Assembly: GCA_039028975.1 (NCBI GenBank)
Contig: JBCCHB010000063.1
Span: forward strand, 24,671-88,670
Length of the DNA: 64,000 bases
Source of the DNA: JAHBNG01 sp039028975
Lineage (GTDB): Bacteria > Chloroflexota > Anaerolineae > Caldilineales > Caldilineaceae
Direction of reading: 5' to 3'
Of this stretch, positions 24,823-33,671 are shown piece by piece. Positions within the stretch are counted from its first letter, which is position 1. Each line of letters starts with the position of its first letter. The notes under the pieces were generated by a model. The model had not been told where the DNA came from. It saw nothing but the letters and a program-made list of their open reading frames with translations, and did no database searches. A program made the translations under genes and the position numbers.

Positions 24823-26136
24823 TTACTGAAGCAACTCAGTCAACTGCGCTTCAATTGCTTCGACTGCCTCTTGGCCTGTCTGCGCGCCGGTCAGCACTCT
24901 ATTCACTTCTGTGAAGTAGATAGTGGAAACTTCATTGTACTGATCACTAGTTACAGTACTGGGGCGTGCCACTGCGCCCCCAGCAAAGACATCAAAGAGC
25001 TGCTCAAAGAATGGATTAGCAGCCAATACTTCCTCATCCGAATAGAGATCACCAATAGTGGGAAGGCGACTCTCAATCGTTGCTAGGAATTTCTGACCGT
25101 CACGACTGGTCATACACGCTGCAAATTCAGCTGCGCCTTCTAGGTTATCGCTGTACTTACTTACGGCCATTTGCCAGCCACCCAGCGTATCTGCGTTACG
25201 GGCATCGGGGCCATCGCCTTTGGGTAGCGGCACGACACCAAAGCTGTCCTTAATCTCGCTGTCATCGGCATTACCCAGACTGTAAGCATAAGGCCAGTTG
25301 CGCATAAATGCGGCATTCCCTGCTTGCCATACCCCACGTGCATCTTCTTCTTGATAACCAACCACACCTGGAGGGCTAATTGTATCTACCCAGCTGGCCG
25401 CCCGATCAAACGCTGCCGCAGCAAATTCATTGTTGATACTAATCGTTCCATCGGCTTCGACAATCTCACCGCCACCGTTGCTCACTTGCCACTCTAAAGC
25501 GTCACAGGTTAAACCTTCATACGCATTGCCTTGCCATGTAAAACCCCAGAAGTCGGGATTTTCAGCTCGTTCGCCCTCTTGAATTACGACAGCCATCTCT
25601 TCTAGCTCTGTCCAAGTCTCTGGGGGACCATCAAAGCCGTACTTCTCTAGAAGATCTGTACGATAGTAGAGCAAGCCTGCATCAGTAAACCATGGAATAC
25701 CAACTAATGAACCATCTACAGTGTTATTTTGCATGATTCGTTGGAAGTATGCATCTGGCTCTTCAACAAACGGGGTCAAATCGACTAGGTGCTCAGCCAG
25801 GATACCAGGCCAAATTACATCGATCATCATAACATCTACATCCGCAGTGCCTGCACCCAAGATCTGTAGGTATTGAGCAATGCGATCTGTGGCACTTTCT
25901 GGTCCATTTACTACTTCAACTTCAATGCCTGTCTGCTCGACACAGAAATCAATCGCGGCTTGCTCACCATCTCGAATGGTTGATCCCAAAACAGCAGTGA
26001 TCTTTCCACCTTCACCATCTGCCGCTTCGCCTCCACTACCACCATCTGCTGCTGGCGCTCCTGGCGCAGCGCACGCAGCCATTAGCAATACCATTATCAG
26101 CAGAACGCCTAGCAATGAAAACCTTTTCTGTTTCAT
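24823..26136 (-). CDS. Sugar ABC transporter substrate-binding lipoprotein, family 1
   Basis: About 437 aa. The start at 26136 (MKQKRFSLLG) is chosen because AAGGAG lies nine bases before it; the upstream ATG adds seven residues without a site. Lipobox LLMAAC with Cys22, then a Gly/Ala/Ser-rich tether. The SBP family 1 fold is shown by QAAIDFCVEQTGIEVEVVNG, DVDVMMIDVIWPGILAEHLVDL (read as two parts), GIPWFTDAGLLYYRTDLLEKY and KYSDNLEGAAEFAACMTSRDGQ near the C-terminus. It binds a carbohydrate outside the cell and delivers it to the MalF/MalG-like permeases. The beginning of the gene is almost identical to that of oppA, although the mature domains belong to different families. Confidence 0.9.
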   Translation of the reverse strand: MKQKRFSLLGVLLIMVLLMAACAAPGAPAADGGSGGEAADGEGGKITAVLGSTIRDGEQAAIDFCVEQTGIEVEVVNGPESATDRIAQYLQILGAGTADVDVMMIDVIWPGILAEHLVDLTPFVEEPDAYFQRIMQNNTVDGSLVGIPWFTDAGLLYYRTDLLEKYGFDGPPETWTELEEMAVVIQEGERAENPDFWGFTWQGNAYEGLTCDALEWQVSNGGGEIVEADGTISINNEFAAAAFDRAASWVDTISPPGVVGYQEEDARGVWQAGNAAFMRNWPYAYSLGNADDSEIKDSFGVVPLPKGDGPDARNADTLGGWQMAVSKYSDNLEGAAEFAACMTSRDGQKFLATIESRLPTIGDLYSDEEVLAANPFFEQLFDVFAGGAVARPSTVTSDQYNEVSTIYFTEVNRVLTGAQTGQEAVEAIEAQLTELLQ

Positions 26137-27014
26137 ATGGTTTGTCTCCTTAGACAACGGGTCTGATTTTACTGTAAAAATACGATTCGTTTATGTTGAT
26201 CCATCCCTGAAAGCACAAATTATACAAATTAGCTCTGCTAGAACCATGAATGATTAACGCTATCTGTCTGAGAACGATGAAATCATTCATGGTCTTCGCA
26301 ACCGCAGTTGGTATTACTAAACCGGTATAAAAAGGAAGAATCGAAGAAGCTATGCTTCGATCTCAATCTTAGGTGCCGGAAAAACTAGTACGATTCAGTT
26401 TTGGACTTACATACAATATTTAGAAAGTAGGGGATTGCTTGTTCACAAACATCTGCACTGCGTATATCAAAAGAAAATTATGTAAATTTCACTAATTGAT
26501 CATAAAACATCTCATACATGTAAACACATATATATAATCAAAATAAATATGAATATATTTCAACACAAAGCAAAAACTATGTAATATCTTACATCAAGCA
26601 TATCACATTACTGTAAACATCTCCAAAATTGGTCGATGAGAATTTGCACCATAAAGCTAAATAGTATGAGCAATTAGCTAAAAAGTTATGTAGCGATCGA
26701 GTACTTCACCATGGATCACGTTATCTGGTTTGTCTTACGAATGGGAAAATACCAACTTCGAGGATAGGATGTGATTCGGATTGGTTTAATTATAGGGCAG
26801 TAGTCTGGAGAATTTTCACGCCACCCGAGTAAACCCGTTCGGTTTCCCTCAGGGCAGGCTCTGTCAGGTTTCGCTCTCGGGTAGAGCCTGTGCGCCAGAA
26901 GGCAAAACCTGACAAGTTTGATTTTCGCTAGGGTACAGCATTACAGAGGGTGAAATAGAGCGGAGTAGTAAGTACGAGGCGCCGAGCTGAAGAACTGCTC
27001 TTAACCAATGCCGA
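26137..27014. other. Long intergenic region with an AT-rich tract
   Basis: No gene seen in 878 bp. About 26440-26640 is markedly AT-rich compared with its surroundings. It includes 26578-26624, which aligns with 21173-21218 (shared ATCTTACAT and ATATCA words), so a common control element upstream of the two binding-protein genes is possible. At 26855-26914 two nested inverted pairs occur: CAGGCTCT / AGAGCCTG and TGTCAGGTTT / AAACCTGACA. Confidence 0.5.
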
Positions 27015-27356
27015 TTACCGCTTCCCGTGGCACTGCTTATACTTTTTTCCACTCCCACATGGGCAAGGATCATTACGTCCAACCTTATCTTCTGCCTTGA
27101 ATGGCTCCGGAGTATTTTGTAGTTCCTCTAGCTCAGCAATATCCTCATCAACATCCGCATCAACTGTGATCTGATGCTGCCAGCCATTATCATCACAAAT
27201 GGCAATTAAGGCCGTTTTGCGCTCCTCGCTCTGCACGGTCAAGAAAAGGGGCCTCTTTTGAGATCCTAATTTGTAGAGTTCTGAATCCTTGGTCCGTTGA
27301 AAAGATCCGGTTTGAGTTGTACCAAACTGACGTCGTCGTTCACTCTGTAGACTCAT
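27015..27356 (-). CDS. SEC-C metal-binding motif protein, PBPRA1643-like
   Basis: A 113-aa protein that ends in a full SEC-C zinc-binding motif, DPCPCGSGKKYKQCHG, with ligands Cys98, Cys100, Cys109 and His110. The N-terminal part (LYKLGSQKRPLFLTVQSEER, then ITVDADVDEDIAELE) resembles the small SWIM/SEC-C protein family known from PBPRA1643. SEC-C motifs bind zinc and mediate contacts, as at the SecA C-terminus; the cellular role of these small stand-alone proteins is unknown. Single-gene unit. Confidence 0.82.
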   Translation of the reverse strand: MSLQSERRRQFGTTQTGSFQRTKDSELYKLGSQKRPLFLTVQSEERKTALIAICDDNGWQHQITVDADVDEDIAELEELQNTPEPFKAEDKVGRNDPCPCGSGKKYKQCHGKR

Positions 27357-27589
27357 AGTATTTCGTATTTCCTTTTCATCCTATCAAGTTGCTTAGCCAT
27401 AAGTATTGAAGGCATTGAGATGGTTTAGGCAGACTATTCAATTATTCGCAATGGCCGAACCCGATCTTGCCATAAGATTGGACCGATGGCAAGCGATATT
27501 CTTTGGTAACAACAGCAGGAACCAATAAGTGTAAGCTTAAGGGTTAGGCGCACCGATCCAAGTGCAGCGCAAGGTGAATCGCAGCATTT

Positions 27590-28636
27590 TTAGAGTGTCT
27601 CTGTCACTTTATTGAGTCCTCGTGGCTGATCCACGCTGTACCCTCGGGTGGCCGCCAAGTGCATAGCAAAGAGCTGCCCTGGAACAATACTGGCAACTGG
27701 TGATAGCCACTCTGGGATGTCGCTTGGCAATTGCAGCGGCGTTTGTGCTTGGGCCAATAAAGTTCCGCTGTCACTGATGACAATCAGCTCAGCCCGTCGC
27801 TCCATAAGTGGAACAAGAAACGCTTCCATCTCGCTGTGCATCTGACCGGAGGGGGCCACCACAATCACCGGAAAGCCCTGATCTATCAAGGCCAAAGGCC
27901 CATGTAGGAAGTCAGCACTACTATACGGTTCGACCATTGTATAGGTCAATTCTTTGAGTTTCAGGGCCAATTCAAAAGCCGTTGCGTAATTGAAACCACG
28001 CCCAATCACCACGCATTGTTCCATGTAGCGGTATCGTTCAGTAAGCTGAGGAAGTGCTTGGTTGATCTGCAATGTCTCATTCACAAGTTGGGGCATCTTT
28101 TGTAGCGCGCTCATGGCCTGATCCTCTTGAGCGAGGCAGCAGGAGAGTAGGGCAATAGCAGCAAGTTCACTGGTGTATGTTTTGGTTGCGGCCACAGATT
28201 GCTCCAAGCCAGCCTGGAGGTTAAGTACAAAGTCTGCCTCTTGTGCTAAATCTGAATCGCTAAAATTGGTGATGGCTGCTGTCAGCGCGCCCTGCCGACG
28301 TCCTTCTGCAACGACAGAGACGATATCTGGGCTTTTGCCACTTTGGCTGATGCCTAAAACCAGGGCATTTTTTAATATAGGCGGCTGGCGATAGATAGAG
28401 AAGAGGCTGGGCGTAGCCAAACTCACAATGATCCCGTTGCGTGCTCCCAGCACATAGTTGGCATAGCGAGCCGCGTTATCGCTAGTCCCTCTGGCCGCAA
28501 TGACCACATGGGTGATATTGCGTTGGCGAATTTGATTAGCCAAGGCTTGGGCTTGAGCGTGTTCTTGCTGGAGCAGATTTTCTATGACTTGAGGTTGTTG
28601 GTGAATTTCGCGGTAGAGATGGGTGGTGTTGAGCAT
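27590..28636 (-). CDS. SIS-domain sugar-phosphate isomerase/deaminase (GlmS isomerase-domain-like)
   Basis: A 348-aa protein with two SIS domains (about 25-165 and 195-335) but no N-terminal glutaminase domain, so it is not a full GlmS. Motifs: VIAARGTSDNAARYANYVLG, LGISQSGKSPDIVSVVAEGR, and a C-terminal DQPRGLNKVTETL that matches the end of GlmS-type proteins. Likely activity is isomerisation or deamination of an amino-sugar phosphate (NagB-II/AgaS/FrlB type). Divergent from an MFS gene. The upstream region carries a palindromic R6 element starting 30 bp before the ATG. No nag/aga partners adjoin, so the substrate is uncertain. Confidence 0.85.
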   Translation of the reverse strand: MLNTTHLYREIHQQPQVIENLLQQEHAQAQALANQIRQRNITHVVIAARGTSDNAARYANYVLGARNGIIVSLATPSLFSIYRQPPILKNALVLGISQSGKSPDIVSVVAEGRRQGALTAAITNFSDSDLAQEADFVLNLQAGLEQSVAATKTYTSELAAIALLSCCLAQEDQAMSALQKMPQLVNETLQINQALPQLTERYRYMEQCVVIGRGFNYATAFELALKLKELTYTMVEPYSSADFLHGPLALIDQGFPVIVVAPSGQMHSEMEAFLVPLMERRAELIVISDSGTLLAQAQTPLQLPSDIPEWLSPVASIVPGQLFAMHLAATRGYSVDQPRGLNKVTETL

Positions 28637-28665
28637 TTGGATTCCTTTTTGGGTTATCTCACCGA

Positions 28666-28762
28666 ACTATATAGATAGCCAGAAAAGTTCTGTCCCCCCT
28701 TAATGGAAATTCTAGAGCAGATTGGAAAAGGATCGTCCCGATCCTTTTCTGGCGGACTATAT
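28666..28762 (+). repeat. Structured repeat, family R6, copy A
   Basis: ATATAGATAGCCAG start shared with copy B at 29117-29210. Exact 10-bp arms GCCAGAAAAG (28678-28687) and CTTTTCTGGC (28744-28753). An alternative inner hairpin AAAAGGATC / GATCCTTTT (28726-28734 / 28740-28748) uses the same CTTTT, so the two folds exclude each other. Confidence 0.7.
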
Positions 28763-29116
28763 CCTAATCATACCCCAGGCCTCCCAAACGTAAAAAGGTA
28801 GATTCTGGAAAAGGGAACATCCTATGTATCAACTTTTCTTCAACGGCTCATTAGTTATTTACCCCTGGCTACCGAGCGCCCCGTAACAAATGACCACTGG
28901 TAAGGGACTAATGACGGCACACAACTCGTCGGTTTGCGTCGATGCGTCACAGGCCTTACTTTGAACAGCTCTCCACTCTGTGTTACGAATTGGTACAAAC
29001 TTCACCATTCGCGAAGATGTTGTAGCGTGTCACTGATTACTGACCTACCGTTTACCGTTTACTTTGCAACCGAAGGTTGCGCTGTGGTACCCTCCAATAC
29101 CTACCCCAAATGCGTT
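28763..29116. other. Spacer between the two R6 elements
   Basis: About 350 bp with no supported gene. It should contain the promoters of the divergent SIS and MFS genes. Short repeated words ACCGTTTACCGTTTACTTTG occur near 29046-29065. Confidence 0.45.
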
Positions 29117-29210
29117 CATATAGATAGCCAGGAAAGTTCTGTCCTCCCTGCTCAGAATTGTCCAGAGTAGATTGGATAAGAGTCGGGACAAGACTTTTCT
29201 GGCGAAGTAT
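29117..29210 (+). repeat. Structured repeat, family R6, copy B
   Basis: Same orientation as copy A. Outer arms GCCAGGAAAG (29127-29136) and CTTTTCTGGC (29194-29203) keep pairing through one G-T wobble. The inner hairpin AAGAGTC-GGGACAA-GACTTTT differs in sequence from copy A but keeps pairing. It ends 32 bp before the MFS start codon. Confidence 0.7.
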
Positions 29211-29242
29211 CAATACCCCAATCAACACCCAAGGAGTTTCCT

Positions 29243-30475
29243 TTGCAACAGCTTTTGAATCAACAACTTTTCAGCCATCCGATGAGTCGACCTATCTACA
29301 TCCCGACCATTCTGCTGGCTTTTGGGCGAGGGTTGTTGCTACCGGTTCTCCCTATCTACCTGCTCTCCCTCGATATTTCGTATACCTGGGTCACCTTTGC
29401 CATTGCCAGCATGGGCATGGGGACGATTGTAGGTGACCTACCGGCTGGCTTTCTGCTGGGGCGTCTCAGTGCTAAAAAGACCATGCAGTTGGGGATTGGA
29501 TCCATGGGTTTGGCGCTGCTTGCCATGGCCTTAATACAGAGTTATTGGGCACTGGTAGCGTTTTACTTCTTGGTGGGTGTGGGGACTGCACTCTACAATA
29601 TCTCGCGCCATTTTTATCTGCGTAGCGAAGTCCCCTTGGAGCAGCGCGGCCGGGCCATTGCCATCTTTGGCGGGACCAATCGAATAGGCACCTTTGCAGG
29701 CCCCGTCATTGGCGGCTACCTATCCCTGTTATTTGGCCCAAGCGGCGTCTTCATCGTCTTTGCCTTGCTCGCTGCGGTGGCTTATTTTTTCCCTACCCAG
29801 TATGCCGTGGAGCGTGCGCCAAAGCCATCGGAAGGTACGCCCACACAGGGCCAGATGCACAACCCTTTGAGTTCCCTGCGCCATCTCTTCCAGTCTAATG
29901 CAGAGGTATTAATCCCTGCTGGTATTGGCCAATTCTTTGCCCAAGGTGTGCGCTCTGGTCGTACGGTCATTCTGCCGCTCTATGGTGCTGATGTCCTAGG
30001 TTTGGATGAAGTGGCCATCGGCTGGATCATGACCATCGCCTCGGGGATTGATATGTCGCTTTTTTATCCTGCTGGTCTGATCATGGATCGGCTGGGTCGT
30101 AAATTTGCTTATGTCCCCTCCTTTTTGATTCAGGGAATTGCGATGGCGTTGATTCCCTTCACAACAGGTTTTTTTGGTTTGGCCATTGTCAGTGGGCTGA
30201 TGGGGTTCGGCAACGGACTCGGCTCAGGTAGCATGATGACGCTCGGTGCCGATCTAGCTCCTACCGAATCAACAGGTGAATTCTTAGGTATATGGCGCCT
30301 CATTGGCGATCTAGGCCAGACAAGTGCGCCGATTGTTGTGGGAAACGTGGCTGATATTTTCAACTATCTGCCCTACTCAGCATGGGTGGTTGCGGCGATG
30401 GGCATTGCATCCGGGCTGACCTTTGGTTGGTTTGTGCCTGAGACGCTAAGGCGAGACAGAGAGGTGAAGGGATGA
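29243..30475 (+). CDS. MFS transporter
   Basis: A 410-aa protein with about 12 TMs. Motif A-type loops occur at GDLPAGFLLGRLSAKKTMQLG (residues about 62-80, given in part) and GLIMDRLGRKFAYV in the second half. The start is TTG at 29243, since AAGGAG is six bases upstream; the first ATG at 29282 has no such site. N-terminal sequence before TM1 is short and Gln-rich. Probably a drug or metabolite exporter of the DHA1 group; the divergent sugar-phosphate isomerase does not prove a common function. Confidence 0.88.
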   Translation: MQQLLNQQLFSHPMSRPIYIPTILLAFGRGLLLPVLPIYLLSLDISYTWVTFAIASMGMGTIVGDLPAGFLLGRLSAKKTMQLGIGSMGLALLAMALIQSYWALVAFYFLVGVGTALYNISRHFYLRSEVPLEQRGRAIAIFGGTNRIGTFAGPVIGGYLSLLFGPSGVFIVFALLAAVAYFFPTQYAVERAPKPSEGTPTQGQMHNPLSSLRHLFQSNAEVLIPAGIGQFFAQGVRSGRTVILPLYGADVLGLDEVAIGWIMTIASGIDMSLFYPAGLIMDRLGRKFAYVPSFLIQGIAMALIPFTTGFFGLAIVSGLMGFGNGLGSGSMMTLGADLAPTESTGEFLGIWRLIGDLGQTSAPIVVGNVADIFNYLPYSAWVVAAMGIASGLTFGWFVPETLRRDREVKG

Positions 30476-30668
30476 AGAGATGGCGGAATCATACGACTTA
30501 TGCCGGATAATAAGTTCATTATTCCCTTCGTTATCTGTTTGACTCTTAAAACTTATTACGTTAAAATGTAGATTAATCGCCTAACTTCGCAGTATGATTT
30601 GGTAGTACGCCCTCTACCCTGCACCCAAGAATGATCATTTATCCAACATCATTTTATGCAGGGCAACT

Positions 30669-32015
30669 ATGTCTCAGTATCTTCAAATCAAATATATATC
30701 CCAACAGGAAGCTCAGATAGCGCGCTCGGGTCTGCCCCATTTTTCTTGGTTACTTATTATTTCTCTGGTGTTTACCCTGGTGGGTTGTTCAAATTCCTCA
30801 CGTTCACAACGCGCAGATGCCGAGCTAAATGGCGCGTTACTGGTCTGGCATAATTGGCCGGAACCTGAATCCCAATTAATTGAGCATTTTCTTGATGAGT
30901 TTATGAAGATTCATCCTCGCGTAAACATAGCGAGTGAATTTGTCTCCGGTGAAGAGCTGAACGAACTTTATGCTCAGCAGATGGCCTCTGGACTTGGCCC
31001 CGATCTGCTCATTGGTCCAGAATTATCCATCGTCTATGATTTGGTGCGTCAAGATCTGCTGCTGGATCTATCAACCACAGATTTTGCAACGACTACACTC
31101 CAACTTCAGGCAATAAAAGCCCTAACGCTTGATGACCACCTCTATGGGATTCCCTTTGCTGCCTACACAAATGTACTCTACTATGACCGTAAGATTGTCG
31201 ACGAACCTGCGTTCGCGATGACCGATCTACTCACTGCTGCTGAAAATGACCTCAAGGTTGCTATCCCAACTGATTTTTATTATGCCTATTGGGGGATTCG
31301 TAACTTTGGCGGTCAGCTTGTTGATACAAATGGGAATGTACTCGCTGACGATGGTTTTGTTAAATGGCTTGAATGGCTCTCGCTGGCCCAAAAGGAAGGG
31401 TTATATCTAAGTTCGAACTATGGCGAATTGCTGCGTTTTTTTGCCGAAGGCAATGCCGCCTATTTTATCGGTGATTCTTCGGAACTACCCTATTTGCAAG
31501 AAGTGCTGGGTGAGGATCGTGTGGGTGTTGCTCGGCTTCCCTATCGTGGTGAAGATAATGAGGAAGAGGGTGATGAAGAAGGGGATAATGAGGTATCAGA
31601 TGCTGAAGCCCTTTTGGCCCAACGGTTTTCATCAGGTTCCTTCTTAGAATTAGAGGTTATGGCGATTAGTCAGATGTCAGCCCAAAAAGAGTTGAGCTTA
31701 AAGGTAATTGAGTTCTTTGTCAACCAGACCCACCAGCGTGAGATTGCCGAAGCAAACTTGGGACAGATTCCACTCCACCGCTCGGTACGTATCGATGAGC
31801 GCTTTTCTCCTATCGAGTCGGTGTTAATTGACCAGAGCCGAAGTGCTATCATCCTCCCTCTCGAGATGATACCCATCGCAAAAATACTCAGGGTAATAGG
31901 CAACGATACCTACCATCAGGTTTTGGAGGGTGTTTTACCCCCTTCCGAAGCGGTCGAACAACTCCGTCAAGAGATCCAAAACCAACTCCAAACGAATACG
32001 GCAGAAGGAGGGTAG
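30669..32015 (+). CDS. Solute-binding lipoprotein, ABC family 1 type, orphan
   Basis: A 448-aa protein with an unusually long N-region before the hydrophobic core; the lipobox FTLVGC gives Cys40. The fold is family 1 (maltose-binding type): WHNWPEPESQLIEHFLDEFM, QQMASGLGPDLLIGPE, GIPFAAYTNVLYYDRKIVDE. An acidic insertion rich in Glu/Asp/Asn lies at about residues 293-315 (NEEEGDEEGDNE). No permease or ATPase gene adjoins; instead an MscS-type channel starts six bases downstream, with its AAGGAGG site inside the end of this gene. This implies one transcript and coupled translation. It may act as a sensor or ligand-binding partner rather than as part of an importer (inference). Confidence 0.82.
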   Translation: MSQYLQIKYISQQEAQIARSGLPHFSWLLIISLVFTLVGCSNSSRSQRADAELNGALLVWHNWPEPESQLIEHFLDEFMKIHPRVNIASEFVSGEELNELYAQQMASGLGPDLLIGPELSIVYDLVRQDLLLDLSTTDFATTTLQLQAIKALTLDDHLYGIPFAAYTNVLYYDRKIVDEPAFAMTDLLTAAENDLKVAIPTDFYYAYWGIRNFGGQLVDTNGNVLADDGFVKWLEWLSLAQKEGLYLSSNYGELLRFFAEGNAAYFIGDSSELPYLQEVLGEDRVGVARLPYRGEDNEEEGDEEGDNEVSDAEALLAQRFSSGSFLELEVMAISQMSAQKELSLKVIEFFVNQTHQREIAEANLGQIPLHRSVRIDERFSPIESVLIDQSRSAIILPLEMIPIAKILRVIGNDTYHQVLEGVLPPSEAVEQLRQEIQNQLQTNTAEGG

Positions 32016-32021
32016 ACTCTT

Positions 32022-33404
32022 ATGTCACTTGAAACAAATTTCGATCTTGCTATCCATATTATAACCAAATTAAGAGTCTTTGCTGGACGCCCTGAGGTTC
32101 AATTACAGCTATTTGTCATTGTTGTAGCACTCATTCTTGCGGCGATCATAACCAGGTTACTGAAGCAAGGAACCCAAGAAGCGGTTAACCGCTGGATCGA
32201 ACAGCGATTGGATCGCCCTTTTGGCGTGTTAGCGCGAGTGATTTATCGAGTTGTGCAGATGATTAGCTTTCCCATTTACGCTCTTCTGCTCCTGGGCTTG
32301 TTTGGTCGCCTTATGAGTATACAAGGCTTTATTTCAGGGCTTGTTACCCAATTCACCTGGGTACTGATAACTGTTCTCATCTTTCAACTAGGGATAGCCG
32401 TTCTCTATCTTGTTTTTGAGGAGCATGAGGTAAAGCGTTATCATTACCGTTTGCTTCTCCCTCTTCTGATTGTGATTATTGTTCTGCAGCTTTTGAGCGA
32501 TTTGGTCAATTTACGAGACTTGGCCCAACTGGAGCTGGTCCCCTTCTTTGGTAGACCTATCACACTAGGTGCTCTTTTTATTGCTACAGTAGGACTCTAT
32601 TTTTGGACAGATGCAGTCCACAGTATTCAGGATCTCATCTATCGCATCATTACGTTGCGTACATCGGTTGATCCAGGTAGCACCCAAGCAACACTGACCT
32701 TATTTCGCTATGGGCTTATTATCCTAGGTATTCTCTTCGCACTTAGCCAATTGCGCTTAGACTCGACAACCGTTGCTGCCATTACAGGAGGTCTGTCTGT
32801 AGGCGTCGGGTTTGGGCTGCGTGAGATTTTGAGTAACTTTATCAGTGGCCTCTTGTTGCTCTTTGAACGCTCGCTCCAGCCAGGTGATGTCATTGAGGTT
32901 GATGGTGAACTCTGCGTGGTTGAGAAGTTTAGCATCCGTGCCACCACGGTCCGAACGCTGAATCATGTTGAACTGGTAATACCCAACCAGATCTTCTTTA
33001 CATCGCCCTTCAAGACTTATACGGGAACTGAACATCGGGTTCGAGTTCCGCTCATTGTCAAAACCGATTGTGCCATTGATCCACGTAGGGTACAATCTGT
33101 ACTGAAAGAGACAGTGTTGGCTCATGAGCATGTGTTGGATGAACCAGAACCCACTGTCTTCATAACAGACTATGGTGACAATGTGGCAACCTTCCAGGTA
33201 AATATCTGGCTCGATGATCCGCTCCTTAGCCCTCCAACGGTTAGCGAAGTCCGAGTAATGATTTGGGATGCCTTTGACGAACACAATATCGCACTGCCAA
33301 CACCGGAAGTTGAGGTTCACTTCTCGAATCGCCAGCCTTTACGAATGGCTGCAAACGGACAAACGAGTGAGCCAGAGCACCAGATGTTGATGGCGGCGTC
33401 GTAA
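32022..33404 (+). CDS. MscS-family mechanosensitive ion channel
   Basis: A 460-aa membrane protein. Several TMs occupy residues 20-225; a pore helix region with GGLSVGVGFGLREILSNFIS follows near residues 255-275, then the MscS beta domain starting LLLLFERSLQPGDVIEVDG, including VRTLNHVELVIPNQIFFTSP, and an alpha/beta C-terminal cytoplasmic domain. Longer at the N-terminus than E. coli MscS (286 aa), with extra TMs as in YnaI/YbdG-like types. It would open under membrane tension and release solutes on osmotic downshock. Translationally coupled to the upstream solute-binding lipoprotein, an uncommon pairing. Confidence 0.9.
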   Translation: MSLETNFDLAIHIITKLRVFAGRPEVQLQLFVIVVALILAAIITRLLKQGTQEAVNRWIEQRLDRPFGVLARVIYRVVQMISFPIYALLLLGLFGRLMSIQGFISGLVTQFTWVLITVLIFQLGIAVLYLVFEEHEVKRYHYRLLLPLLIVIIVLQLLSDLVNLRDLAQLELVPFFGRPITLGALFIATVGLYFWTDAVHSIQDLIYRIITLRTSVDPGSTQATLTLFRYGLIILGILFALSQLRLDSTTVAAITGGLSVGVGFGLREILSNFISGLLLLFERSLQPGDVIEVDGELCVVEKFSIRATTVRTLNHVELVIPNQIFFTSPFKTYTGTEHRVRVPLIVKTDCAIDPRRVQSVLKETVLAHEHVLDEPEPTVFITDYGDNVATFQVNIWLDDPLLSPPTVSEVRVMIWDAFDEHNIALPTPEVEVHFSNRQPLRMAANGQTSEPEHQMLMAAS

Positions 33405-33671
33405 CGAAGCCAAGCGAAATTAGACCACTCTCTGAGAGTAACTATTTACAAATTTTTGCGTCATCTACTGTGTAAGTGTAGTCCGCCAGCAAATTTTGTC
33501 TCGGACATTGGATGGTTCATTCGGGATCTTCCCGAAAAGAAGGCATCCCCCTTAGCGAGGCTAGGTTCCATCTTCATGAGGACAAGTCCCGTCTTCACAA
33601 GGACAGGCTTCTCGTCTGCACGGGAACAAGTTTTTCTGGTCATCTATAGCTGAAGCGCATGGGATCAAGTT
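33405..33671. other. Spacer with degenerate ~22-bp tandem units
   Basis: Between the MscS and lipoprotein genes. Around 33555-33632, units such as CCATCTTCATGAGGACA, CCCGTCTTCACAAGGACA and CTCGTCTGCACGGGAACA repeat with a period of about 22 bp. CGGGATCTTCCCG at about 33524 is a small hairpin. Confidence 0.5.

Noticed and set aside
26255..26330. A further R1/R2 copy around CGCAACCGCAGTTGG
   Set aside because: Similarity is limited to about 12 bases and there is no inverted partner at the right distance.
28666..29210. A known riboswitch or T-box upstream of the SIS and MFS genes
   Set aside because: No known aptamer signature (for example the T-box core) is present, and the two copies have opposite orientation relative to their genes.
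32757..33320. Minus-strand coding frame opposite the MscS gene
   Set aside because: Antisense shadow; the plus frame shows clear MscS motifs across the same span.
33555..33632. A second CRISPR-like array
   Set aside because: The units are only about 22 bp apart, have no unique spacers and are strongly degenerate; a tandem repeat is the better reading.
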